The notes below the pieces were generated by a model that worked only from the letters and a program-made list of their open reading frames with translations, had not been told where the DNA came from and did not search any database. Both the position numbers and the translations under genes were made by a program. This document shows, in pieces, positions 29,223 to 36,576 of a stretch of 59,249 nucleotides of DNA. The stretch covers positions 1-59,249 of the forward strand of contig JAJZMI010000051.1 of assembly GCA_021798335.1 (NCBI GenBank), written 5' to 3'. Positions within the stretch are counted from its first letter, which is position 1. The number at the start of each line of letters is the position of its first letter. This DNA comes from Pseudomonadota bacterium (GTDB lineage: Bacteria; Pseudomonadota; Gammaproteobacteria; Steroidobacterales; Steroidobacteraceae).

Positions 29223-30544
29223 CGTCCCGTCTCCCGCGTCTCGCACGCCAGCGCCTCGCGCAGCGCGCCAAGATCGGCCTCGATCTCCCGATAGGCGCTC
29301 GGGCGCGCGAACAGCTCCGCGAGCGATGCCGGTACCGCAACCTCGCGCTCGATCAGCGGCTCGACGATCTCGCGAAACTTCGCCGGGTGGGCCGTCGCGA
29401 CCAACACCCAGCGGCCCGCGCGCCGGCGCGCTTCGCTCAGGCGCGCATAGGCCTCGGCCGCGACGGCCGTATGCGGACACCAGATCCGCCCGAGCCGCCG
29501 GTAGTCGGCGCGGATGCGCGCGCGGATCGCCGCGTCATCGACGCTGCACGCGCTGAGCGCCCCGCGCAATTGCACATCGTCCGGATACAGTGCCCGCAAC
29601 CGCTCCATGTTGCTCGGATCCCCGACGTCCATCGCCGAGGCAAGCGTGGCCACGCTCGGTCGCGGCCGCCACGGGGCACCGCCGAGGAACTCCGGCACGG
29701 CGCGGTTGGCATTGTGCGCGAGCACGACCTCCCCGATCGGCAGTCCGAGCCGGCGCGCCCAGATGCACGCCATCGCATTGCCGAGGTTGCCGCTCGGGAT
29801 GATGAATGAAACCGGCTCCCCGCCCGCTCCGGCCAGCGCCAGCGCCGTGGCAGCGTAGTACACCGACTGGGGCAGCAGTCGCCCGAGATTGATGCTGTTG
29901 GCCGAGGAGAGCTCCCGCGCCTGGCGCAGCGACCGATCGAGAAACGCCTGCTTGGCCAGACGCTGACAATCGTCGAACGTGCCGCGCACCGCCAGGGCGC
30001 GCACATTACCACCCCAGCAGGTCAGCTGCTGCTGTTGGGTGGGCGAGACCCGTCCTTTCGGGAACAGCACCACCACCTCGATTCCGGGCCGGCCGTGGAA
30101 TGCGGCGGCAACCGCTCCGCCGGTATCCCCCGAAGTGGCCACCAGGATGGTGAGCGTACGCGACCGGGGCTCGCGCAGCCGGGCCAGGCACGCCGCGAGA
30201 AAGCGCGCACCGAAATCTTTGAAGGCCGCCGTGGGCCCGTGAAAGAGCTCGAGCACCGCGAGCCGCCCGGACTCGAGCTCCACCACCGGCGCGGGAAAGC
30301 CGAAGGCTTCGGCGCAAATCGACGCCATCGATCCACCCAACGCATCGCCCTCGGCGAACGGTCCGATCAACCGGGCAGCGAGCGCCGGCAGATCCGGCGC
30401 GCCCTCCAGGTCCGCCGGGGCAATCGCGGGCCAGTCCTGCGGCACATAGAGCCCCCCATCCGGGGCCAGTCCCCCCGAGAGCGCCGCGCCAAAACCCGCC
30501 GTATTCCGCGGATCGCGTGTGCTTTGGAACCGCATGGTTGCCAT
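29219..30544 (-). CDS. thrC: Threonine synthase
   Basis: A 441-residue PLP enzyme that converts O-phosphohomoserine to threonine. The N-terminus STRDPRNTAGFGAALSGGLA and GGLYVP is typical, the PLP Lys is in FHGPTAAFKDFGARFL near residue 108, and ATSGDTGGAV and IPSGNLGNAMA bind the cofactor phosphate. It resembles the E. coli/yeast-type class. ATG 30544 is used; ATG 30535 is an alternative. It lies 15 nt after thrB in the order thrA-thrB-thrC and is overlapped by the NERD gene at its end. Confidence 0.97.
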   Translation of the reverse strand: MATMRFQSTRDPRNTAGFGAALSGGLAPDGGLYVPQDWPAIAPADLEGAPDLPALAARLIGPFAEGDALGGSMASICAEAFGFPAPVVELESGRLAVLELFHGPTAAFKDFGARFLAACLARLREPRSRTLTILVATSGDTGGAVAAAFHGRPGIEVVVLFPKGRVSPTQQQQLTCWGGNVRALAVRGTFDDCQRLAKQAFLDRSLRQARELSSANSINLGRLLPQSVYYAATALALAGAGGEPVSFIIPSGNLGNAMACIWARRLGLPIGEVVLAHNANRAVPEFLGGAPWRPRPSVATLASAMDVGDPSNMERLRALYPDDVQLRGALSACSVDDAAIRARIRADYRRLGRIWCPHTAVAAEAYARLSEARRRAGRWVLVATAHPAKFREIVEPLIEREVAVPASLAELFARPSAYREIEADLGALREALACETRETGR

Positions 30545-30559
30545 CGCGTGCCGCGAGCC

Positions 30560-31501
30560 TCAGCCGCTCGCCACGACGCGCGCGCCCTGCGGGCGCATGT
30601 CCACGACCCACTCATCGAGCGCGGTTCCGTCCGCGCCGAGCGGCGCGCGCATCGCCGTGAGCACCGCGGGAGCTTGCGCCTCCAGCGCCCAGGCAAACAG
30701 CGCCGGTCCCGCCCCCGAGATCGAGCAGCCGAGCGCCCCCGCGGCCATCGCCGCGGCGCGCACCGCGGCGAACCCCGGAATCAGCGCCTGGCGCTGCGGC
30801 TCGATCACCACGTCCTGAAACGATGCGCGGATCATGTCCAGATCGTTGGTGTAGCACCCGGAGATGAACCCGGCCAGGTTGGCCGTCTGCCAGACGAAAT
30901 CCGAGAGCGTCACGTCGCGCTTGAGCATGGCGCGCGCCTCGCGCGTGGCGAGAAACCTGTGCGGATGCACGATGACCGCCCGCATCCCTTGCGGGACCGG
31001 AATGCGCTTGACCCGCGGCTGATCGATACCGACGGTCAACACCAGGCCGCCGAACAGCGACGGGGAGATGTTGTCCACATGCAGCGAGCCGCTCGCCACC
31101 GCCTCGCCCTGCATGGCGAACGTGAGCAGCTGCAACCGATCGCAAGGCTCCCCGAGCAGCGCGTTTGCCGCCACCACCGCCCCGACCGCCGAAGCCGCCG
31201 AGCCGCCGAGGCCCGAGCCGAGAGGAATGCCTTTCTCGATGCGCATGTCGAAGCCGCCGTCAGGCCCTAGCGCCTCATACAGCGCAAGCAGCGCCCGGCC
31301 CGCTGTATTCTCGTTCGGATCGGTGGGCAGCTCGCCGGCGATGCCGCTCACCGCCGAGATGGTCACGCCGGGACGCTCGGTGCGGCTGACGGTCACCGTG
31401 TCCCCGAGCGCCTCGACCGCGAAACCGAGAATGTCGAAGCCGATCGCCACGTTGCCCACCGAGGCCGGCGCAAATGCCCTCGCCCATTGCAGCGCGCTCA
31501 C
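30560..31501 (-). CDS. thrB: Homoserine kinase
   Basis: A 313-residue GHMP-family kinase that phosphorylates homoserine. The ATP-binding motif is PLGSGLGGSAASAVGA near residue 95, with the N-terminal APASVGNVAIGFDILGFAV and the C-terminal GALGCSISGAGPALFAW typical of ThrB. Its ATG overlaps the thrA stop by 4 nt, so the second step of the pathway is translationally coupled to the first enzyme. Length and motifs are ordinary. Confidence 0.97.
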   Translation of the reverse strand: MSALQWARAFAPASVGNVAIGFDILGFAVEALGDTVTVSRTERPGVTISAVSGIAGELPTDPNENTAGRALLALYEALGPDGGFDMRIEKGIPLGSGLGGSAASAVGAVVAANALLGEPCDRLQLLTFAMQGEAVASGSLHVDNISPSLFGGLVLTVGIDQPRVKRIPVPQGMRAVIVHPHRFLATREARAMLKRDVTLSDFVWQTANLAGFISGCYTNDLDMIRASFQDVVIEPQRQALIPGFAAVRAAAMAAGALGCSISGAGPALFAWALEAQAPAVLTAMRAPLGADGTALDEWVVDMRPQGARVVASG

Positions 31502-33981
31502 AGCCGCGCTCCAAGATAGGTCGACAGGCGCAGCAGATCGGCGAACACCCCGCCGGCGGTCACCTCCGGTCCCGCGCCCGGTCCCTGCACGATCAGCGGA
31601 TTGTCGCAGTAGCGGCGCGTGGCGAAGCGGACTACGTTGTCCGTGAGCGCGATGTTGGCGAATGGGTGGTTCGCCTCGAGCTCCGCCAGGCCGACGGTCG
31701 CCTGGCCGTCGGCGCCCAGGCGACCGAGGTAGCGCAACACCTTGCCCCGCGCCCTGGCCCGCTCGAACCGCTCGCGCATCGCGCCGTCCGAGCCCGCCAG
31801 GCGCGCCATGAACTCCTCGATCGACCCGCTCTCCAACCCCGCGGGCACCAGGCTCTCGATGCGCACATCGCCGAGCTCGAGTCCGAGTCCCATCTCGCGC
31901 CCGAGAATGATCAGCTTGCGCGCCACGTCCATTCCCGACAGATCGTCGCGCGGATCCGGTTCGGTGAAGCCGCGCTGGCGCGCATCGCGCACGATGTCCG
32001 AGAAGGCCGTGCCGCCGTCGTAAATGTTGAACAGATACGCGAGCGTGCCGGAAAAGATCCCTTCGATCTGCGTGATCTCATCGCCAGTCTCGCGCAGATC
32101 GCGCAGCGTGTGCACCACCGGCAGACCGGCCCCGACGGTCGCCTCGTAGAGGAAATGCGCCCCGCCGGCGCGCCGCGCCGCCTGCAGCGCGCGGTAGTAG
32201 GACAACTCGGCGCTGTTGGCCTTCTTGTTGGGCGTGATCACGTGGATGCCCGCGCGCAACCAGTCGGCATAGCGCGCGGCGATCTCGCCGCTCGCCGTGC
32301 AATCGATGATCACGGTGTGCGGCAGGTAGTCCACATGCACGTGCTCGATGAAGCGCTCGAGGTCCCCGCACTGCTCGCTGCCCTCGTATTGGGCCCGCCA
32401 GTTCGAGGCGGCGAGACCGGTTTCGGCAAGCACCATGCGGCGCGAGCCGAGTATGCCCCGCACGCGCAGATCGAGGTTGAACTGCTCGCGCAGGCGCGCA
32501 CTCTGCGAGGCAATCTGATCGAGCAGCACCCGACCCACGGTGCCGGGCCCGATGATCCCGACCGAGAGCGTATGCGCCGAGAGGTACAGTCCGGCATGCG
32601 CGGCCCGCAGGGCGCGCGTCGTCGAGCGGCCCTCGATGACCACGGAGATATTGCGCTCCGAGGCGCCCTGGGCGATGGCGCGAACATTGACGCCGGAGCC
32701 GCCCAGCGCGTTGAACACCTTGGCCGCCACCCCCGGAGTACCCGCCATCCCGTCGCCCACGATTGCGAGAATGGCCAGGTCCGGATCGATCTCGACGTTC
32801 TGGATGTGGCCTTCGAGCAGCTCGCGCTCGAAAGCGTGGCGAATCACCATCGCCGCCCGTTCACCCTCGCGCTGCGGGATCGCGCAGCAGATCGAGTGCT
32901 CGGAGCTGCCCTGGGAGATCAGGATCACCGAAATGCCTTCCTCGCGCAGCGCCCCGAACAGCCGGTGCGCCGTGCCGGGAACACCGATCATGCCGGCGCC
33001 CTCGAGGTTCACCAGCGCGACCTGCTCGATGCTGGTGATGCCCTTGACCGGCAGGCGCGACTGCGGATGTGCACAGATCAGCGTACCGCGCTTGTGCGGC
33101 GCGAAGGTATTGCGAATCCAAATGGGAATGCCGTCGCCCACCGCCGGGGCCATGGTCTGCGGGTGCAGCACCTTCGCGCCGAAGTAGGCGAGCTCCATCG
33201 CCTCGCTGTATGAGAGCGAATCGATCACCGTGGCATCGGGCACGCGGCGCGGATCGGCCGACAACACCCCATCCACGTCGGTCCAGATGCAGATCTCGGC
33301 CGCCCGCAGCAGCGCCCCGAAGATCGATGCCGAAAAATCACTGCCGTTGCGCCCGAGGGTGGTCTGGACACCGCGCCGGTCGGCGGCGATGAACCCGGTG
33401 ATGATCAGCGTACCCTTGAAGTCCGCATCCACGAGGTCGGCGAGCCGCTCGCGCGAGGCGTCCCACTGCACCGCCGGCCCGAGCGGCCCCCACTCGACCA
33501 CCACCACGCGCCGCGCGTCGATCCACTGCAACGGCCCGCGCCGCGAGCCACGCGCCTCGAGATAGCGATGAAAGAGCTTCGTCGACCAGACCTCCCCGTA
33601 CCCGGCGATCAAGTCGCGCACGTTCGGCGCGGCGGCTCGCGTGAGCTTGACGGTCTGCAGGATACCCTCCAGATCGCGGCAATCGCGATCGAGGCCGGCG
33701 CCGTACAGGCGCAGCGCATCGGCCGGCAGCAACGCCTCGGCGATCGCGATGTGGCGTTCGCGCAGCGCGGCAACCTGGCCGCGGTAGCGCTCGTCCTGTG
33801 CCTCGGCGAGGCTGATCAGCTCGAGCAGCGCGTCGGTGATGCCCTTGCAGGCCGAAAGCACCACGCCGAGCCGCTCGACGGGGCTTGCTTCGAGGATGCT
33901 CGCAACGCGCTCGAAGCACGCCGCATCGGCGACGCTCGATCCGCCGAACTTGTGCACAAACCAGGGCGGGGAATTCGACAT
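31498..33981 (-). CDS. thrA: Bifunctional aspartokinase I / homoserine dehydrogenase I
   Basis: An 827-residue fusion enzyme that catalyses the first and third steps of threonine synthesis. The aspartokinase half begins VHKFGGSSVADA, with GRNGSDFSASIFGALL and the LSYSEAMELAYFGAKVLHP block; two ACT regulatory modules lie at about 310-460 (LVNLEGAGMIGVPG, LAILAIVGDGMAG); the homoserine dehydrogenase half starts at VGIIGPGTVGRVLLDQ and includes EATVGAGLPVV and GIFSGTLAYLFN. ATG 33981 fits the family start and has AGGTGG upstream. The ACT modules predict threonine feedback. I find no Thr/Ile-rich leader peptide upstream, so attenuation as in E. coli is not supported. Confidence 0.97.
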   Translation of the reverse strand: MSNSPPWFVHKFGGSSVADAACFERVASILEASPVERLGVVLSACKGITDALLELISLAEAQDERYRGQVAALRERHIAIAEALLPADALRLYGAGLDRDCRDLEGILQTVKLTRAAAPNVRDLIAGYGEVWSTKLFHRYLEARGSRRGPLQWIDARRVVVVEWGPLGPAVQWDASRERLADLVDADFKGTLIITGFIAADRRGVQTTLGRNGSDFSASIFGALLRAAEICIWTDVDGVLSADPRRVPDATVIDSLSYSEAMELAYFGAKVLHPQTMAPAVGDGIPIWIRNTFAPHKRGTLICAHPQSRLPVKGITSIEQVALVNLEGAGMIGVPGTAHRLFGALREEGISVILISQGSSEHSICCAIPQREGERAAMVIRHAFERELLEGHIQNVEIDPDLAILAIVGDGMAGTPGVAAKVFNALGGSGVNVRAIAQGASERNISVVIEGRSTTRALRAAHAGLYLSAHTLSVGIIGPGTVGRVLLDQIASQSARLREQFNLDLRVRGILGSRRMVLAETGLAASNWRAQYEGSEQCGDLERFIEHVHVDYLPHTVIIDCTASGEIAARYADWLRAGIHVITPNKKANSAELSYYRALQAARRAGGAHFLYEATVGAGLPVVHTLRDLRETGDEITQIEGIFSGTLAYLFNIYDGGTAFSDIVRDARQRGFTEPDPRDDLSGMDVARKLIILGREMGLGLELGDVRIESLVPAGLESGSIEEFMARLAGSDGAMRERFERARARGKVLRYLGRLGADGQATVGLAELEANHPFANIALTDNVVRFATRRYCDNPLIVQGPGAGPEVTAGGVFADLLRLSTYLGARL

Positions 33982-34066
33982 GGGCTGGCAAACCACCTGA
34001 AGGGAAAGCCGTGCGACTCTACTTATGCGCACCTAAGCGCGCAATGGATCGGCGGAAAGACTGTGC

Positions 34067-34093
34067 GAACCCGCCACTCGACAGGGCGGGTTC
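34067..34093. repeat. 9-bp inverted repeat in the thrA / unknown-gene divergent region
   Basis: GAACCCGCC at 34067-34075 and GGCGGGTTC at 34085-34093 are perfect arms around a 9-nt loop. The element lies between the divergent thrA (start 33981) and the unknown gene (start 34123). On the minus strand it would be early in the thr leader RNA but has no T-tract after it, so an operator for one or both genes is as likely as an RNA hairpin. Confidence 0.45.
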
Positions 34094-34107
34094 AGGGCGG
34101 GAATGGT

Positions 34108-34113
34108 TAAAAT
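34108..34113 (+). promoter_or_regulatory. -10-like box abutting the unknown gene at 34123
   Basis: TAAAAT ends 9 nt before the ATG at 34123, with no Shine-Dalgarno in between. No convincing -35 is present; the GC-rich inverted repeat occupies that position. Confidence 0.4.
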
Positions 34114-34122
34114 AGACGCCAG

Positions 34123-34677
34123 ATGAACGAGCGCGACATCATCCGAACTCAGCTCGCCACCGAGCGGATCCACGCGGCGCAGGTCGCCAACGCCTGCGCG
34201 AGCATCTATGGCGCGGCGGGTGCTGCCGAGGCACATACCCCCTTTCGCGACGCGAGCGTCGAGTACCTGGTGTGGGTGCTCAGCCGCTTCGAGCAGCGCG
34301 ACGAGCTGCTTGCCGAGCTGATCGAGCGTACCGCCCCGGGCTCGGCCGAGCGTGCCGACCTGCCCGGGGAGCTCGCCACGCTCGCCGGCCACACCGGCAC
34401 CAGCCGCCAAGCCCTGACCCGCCTCGAGGCCGCGCTCGCGGCAGCTCCGCAGACAGCCGGCGCGACCTGGCAGGCATTCGCGCAATTCTTCAATACCGCC
34501 TGGTGCCCGCGCCGCGAAGCCATCGAGAGTCAATTTTCAAAGCTGCCGCGCATCGCCGGGTGGCGCGCCGTGTGCGCCATCGACGCCGATTCGATTCTCG
34601 AGGAGCGCGCCCGCTACGCCCGAGTGGCCGCGCAACTGCCCCCGGGAGTCACCCTCGTCGGCGCGAGCCAGCGCTGA
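34123..34677 (+). CDS. Unrecognised helical protein
   Basis: A 184-residue protein I do not recognise. It looks all-alpha and soluble: no signal peptide, no membrane helix, and long amphipathic stretches such as VEYLVWVLSRFEQRDELLAE and WQAFAQFFNTAW. It contains only two Cys (ACASIYG, NTAWCPRRE, and one in RAVCAID makes three in all) and no known catalytic signature. The middle third is Ala/Gly/Thr-rich. The coding frame has the base bias of its neighbours and is flanked by its own -10-like box and a hairpin after the stop, which supports a real gene. It is divergent from thrA and convergent with the DUF7009 gene. Confidence 0.7.
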   Translation: MNERDIIRTQLATERIHAAQVANACASIYGAAGAAEAHTPFRDASVEYLVWVLSRFEQRDELLAELIERTAPGSAERADLPGELATLAGHTGTSRQALTRLEAALAAAPQTAGATWQAFAQFFNTAWCPRREAIESQFSKLPRIAGWRAVCAIDADSILEERARYARVAAQLPPGVTLVGASQR

Positions 34678-34689
34678 GCGTCCTCAGCG
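34672..34689. terminator. Perfect hairpin between convergent genes
   Basis: CGCTGAG at 34672-34678 and CTCAGCG at 34683-34689 form a 7-bp stem with a 4-nt loop, covering the stop of the unknown gene and ending 3 nt before the stop of the convergent DUF7009 gene. There is no T-tract; it may act in both directions. Confidence 0.4.
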
Positions 34690-34692
34690 GCT

Positions 34693-35079
34693 TCAGCACC
34701 GACTCGGCCCGTCTCCCGCACCGGGGTGGGGAAAGTGATCGGATTCGTCCTCGCCGGGCCGCGGCATCAGACAGGCGAAATCCTTCTCCAGAACCAGTTG
34801 CAGCTTTCCGCCCGGCACGTCCCGCTCGGCGCTCACCGTCACCTGATCCGTTCCGCACCAGCGCTCGGCGCTCGCGGATGGGAGCGTAAATTCCATGAGG
34901 TTATCTTTATAAGTAACTGATATTTCGTTACTTTTATTATTCGTCCGCAGGCGGTACACCAACGTCGTTCCGCCCGGAAATTCGGTCCGCGACTCGACCT
35001 GCCCGCGCTCGGCCAGCGCTCGGATCTCCCCCTGCGTCAAGCGCAGACGCAGGGCATTGCCTTTGATTCTCAGCTTCAT
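34693..35079 (-). CDS. DUF7009-like small protein
   Basis: A 128-residue protein starting MKLRIKGNALRLRLTQGEIR, which matches a family of short soluble proteins of unknown function that I recall as DUF7009. It appears beta-rich, with TTLVYRL, EISVTY and LMEFTLP strands and a C-terminal acidic His-rich tail containing Cys (EKDFACLMPRPGEDESDHF). Its ATG overlaps the stop of the CitE-like gene (ATGA, 35076-35079), so it is the third gene of that operon. Codons for residues about 47-60 are strikingly AT-rich (34900-34941, 8 G/C of 42), unlike the rest of the gene and window. No enzymatic motif is seen. Confidence 0.72.
   Translation of the reverse strand: MKLRIKGNALRLRLTQGEIRALAERGQVESRTEFPGGTTLVYRLRTNNKSNEISVTYKDNLMEFTLPSASAERWCGTDQVTVSAERDVPGGKLQLVLEKDFACLMPRPGEDESDHFPHPGAGDGPSRC
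34900..34941. repeat. AT-rich island with inverted repeat inside the DUF7009 gene
   Basis: This 42-nt stretch has 8 G/C bases (19%) within DNA that is otherwise very GC-rich. It contains perfect 7-bp arms, AAGTAAC at 34911-34917 and GTTACTT at 34927-34933, around a 9-nt spacer, extended by TTAT and TTAT-like flanks. It is an exact multiple of codons and keeps the frame, encoding an Asn/Lys/Ser-rich segment. It might be a protein-binding site, a target of AT-binding silencers, or foreign sequence. Confidence 0.6.
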
Positions 35080-35996
35080 GTCCTTGCCCCCGGCTCGAAA
35101 CCCGCCAGCGAGAGAATACGCGCCGCGAGCAACCGGTGCGGCCGGTCGATCATGCGGCCGTCCAGCGCCGTCACACCTGTCCCGGCGGCCTCGAACGCAG
35201 CGAGCACGCGGCCCGCCCACTCGATTTCCTCGGCACTCGGGGTAAAGGCGGCTTGGATCAGCGGGATCTGGTCGGGATGAATGGCCAGCTTGCCCGTGAA
35301 TCCGTCGGCGCGCGCCCGCTGCGCCTCGCGCCGCAAGCCCTCCGCATCGCGAAATTCGGCGAACACCCCGTCGAGGGCTGCAACGCCCAGCGCCGCGGCG
35401 GCGAGTAAACATGTGGTACGCGCCTGCTCGAATACCGGGCGCAGCGAGCCGTCGGGGTCGCGCTGAGCGCTCGCCCCGAGCGCGGCCGACAGATCCTCCA
35501 TACCCCACGTCAAGCCGGCCAGCCGGCGCGCGCAAGCGCGGTGCGCGGCCGCCGCCTGCGGGTACTGACCGAGCGCCAGCACTGCGGCCGGCGTCTCGGT
35601 GCCGATCACGATCAGGCGCGTCGAGCCGATGGGCAGTCCGTGGCCGGCCTCGATCGCCTCGAGCGTGAGCGCGATGCGATCGATATCCGCGTAGCTTTCC
35701 ACTTTCGGCAGCACCAGGCCCGCCGGCCGCCCGGGCAGCACCGCCGTGACATCCTCGTAGAGCCTGCCGCTCGAGAGCGCGTTCACCCGCACCCACAACT
35801 CGGGGGCCGGGCGTTCGTGTTCCCCCTGGAGGAACTCCAGCACCTGGGCGCGCGCGGCCGGAAGCCGGCGTGGCTCGACCGAGTCCTCCAGATCCACGAT
35901 CAGCGCATCGGCTCCGCTGCCCAGTCCCCGCGCCAGTTTTCGCTCGCTGTCCCCCGGTACGAACAGCAGCGAGCGCAGCACCCGCGCGCCGCTCAT
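35076..35996 (-). CDS. HpcH/HpaI-family CoA-ester lyase (CitE/malyl-CoA lyase-like)
   Basis: A 306-residue TIM-barrel lyase. RSLLFVPGDSERKLA at the start, the acidic ALIVDLEDSVEP, the metal-site LPKVESYADID and TETPAAVL, then LTWGMEDLSAALGA and KLAIHPDQIPLI are the conserved blocks of the CitE/malyl-CoA lyase/citramalyl-CoA lyase group. Such enzymes split beta-hydroxyacyl-CoA esters to acetyl-CoA and a 2-oxoacid, or hydrolyse malyl-CoA. The ATG at 35996 overlaps the MaoC stop (ATGA) and the stop overlaps the DUF7009 start. No citrate lyase CitD/CitF partners are present, so a stand-alone lyase of C4/C5 CoA esters is likely. Confidence 0.87.
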   Translation of the reverse strand: MSGARVLRSLLFVPGDSERKLARGLGSGADALIVDLEDSVEPRRLPAARAQVLEFLQGEHERPAPELWVRVNALSSGRLYEDVTAVLPGRPAGLVLPKVESYADIDRIALTLEAIEAGHGLPIGSTRLIVIGTETPAAVLALGQYPQAAAAHRACARRLAGLTWGMEDLSAALGASAQRDPDGSLRPVFEQARTTCLLAAAALGVAALDGVFAEFRDAEGLRREAQRARADGFTGKLAIHPDQIPLIQAAFTPSAEEIEWAGRVLAAFEAAGTGVTALDGRMIDRPHRLLAARILSLAGFEPGART

Positions 35997-36442
35997 TGCG
36001 GCCGCTTCAACATCAGCGCCGCGCGGCGGCATGAGGCGACCTCCTCGTCGTGCTGGTTGTACGCGCGATGGTCGAATATCACGATGCCCGAGTCGCCCCG
36101 CGAACGGCTCTCGCGCACCGAGTGCACGGTGCTCACCGCCCGCAGCGTGTCCCCCACCCGCACCGGGCGCGGAAACTTGACTTCATCCCAGCCGAGGTTG
36201 CCGATGGTGGTGCCGAAGGTGGTGTCATAGACCGACAGGCCCACCAGCAGGCCCAGGGTAAACACGCTATTGACGATGCGCTCGCCGAAGGGCGTATCAC
36301 GACAGTACTGCGCATCGAGATGGATGGCGGCCGGATTCATGGTCAGGGCGCAGAACAGCAGGTTGTCCGTCTCGGTGACCGTGCGGCGGACTTGGTGCTC
36401 GAAGCGCTGTCCGACGGTGAACTCCTCGAAGTACAGTCCCAT
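35993..36442 (-). CDS. MaoC-family (hot-dog) acyl-CoA hydratase/dehydratase
   Basis: A 149-residue single hot-dog domain. The catalytic region reads ALTMNPAAIHLDAQY: the His and following Asp are there, but the Asp of the classic D-x-N-P-x-H hydratase motif is Thr and the loop is two residues longer, a form I associate with mesaconyl-/methylmalyl-CoA hydratase-like proteins. FPRPVRVGDTLRA is the conserved second half. AAGGGG about 6 nt upstream supports ATG 36442. It heads an operon with a CoA-ester lyase, so hydration followed by cleavage of a branched C4/C5 CoA ester is a reasonable guess. Confidence 0.85.
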   Translation of the reverse strand: MGLYFEEFTVGQRFEHQVRRTVTETDNLLFCALTMNPAAIHLDAQYCRDTPFGERIVNSVFTLGLLVGLSVYDTTFGTTIGNLGWDEVKFPRPVRVGDTLRAVSTVHSVRESRSRGDSGIVIFDHRAYNQHDEEVASCRRAALMLKRPQ

Positions 36443-36477
36443 CGCTGCCCCTTTGCGCCCGAATCGGCGCGCGCGCC

Positions 36478-36506
36478 ATTATCGCACCATCGGCCGGCGG
36501 CTCATA
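36478..36506 (-). promoter_or_regulatory. Possible promoter of the MaoC operon
   Basis: On the minus strand TATGAG (36506-36501) and GATAAT (36483-36478) are spaced 17 bp, 35 nt upstream of ATG 36442. The -10 matches 5 of 6, the -35 only 3 of 6. Confidence 0.4.
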
Positions 36507-36562
36507 ACCGGGCGGGGGGAGTGCCAAACCACACGGTATTTAGCCCGCTTCGGCACCACGCC

Positions 36563-36568
36563 TATAGT
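36563..36568 (+). promoter_or_regulatory. -10 box abutting cysI (possible leaderless transcript)
   Basis: TATAGT ends 8 nt before the cysI ATG at 36577; TTAGCC at 36540-36545 is a weak -35 at 17 bp. No ribosome site is present. Confidence 0.45.
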
Positions 36569-36576
36569 GCGGCCGC

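Noticed and set aside
33982-34122. A thr leader peptide and attenuator
   Set aside because: No short frame rich in Thr/Ile codons and no terminator hairpin followed by T residues upstream of thrA; only an inverted repeat is present.
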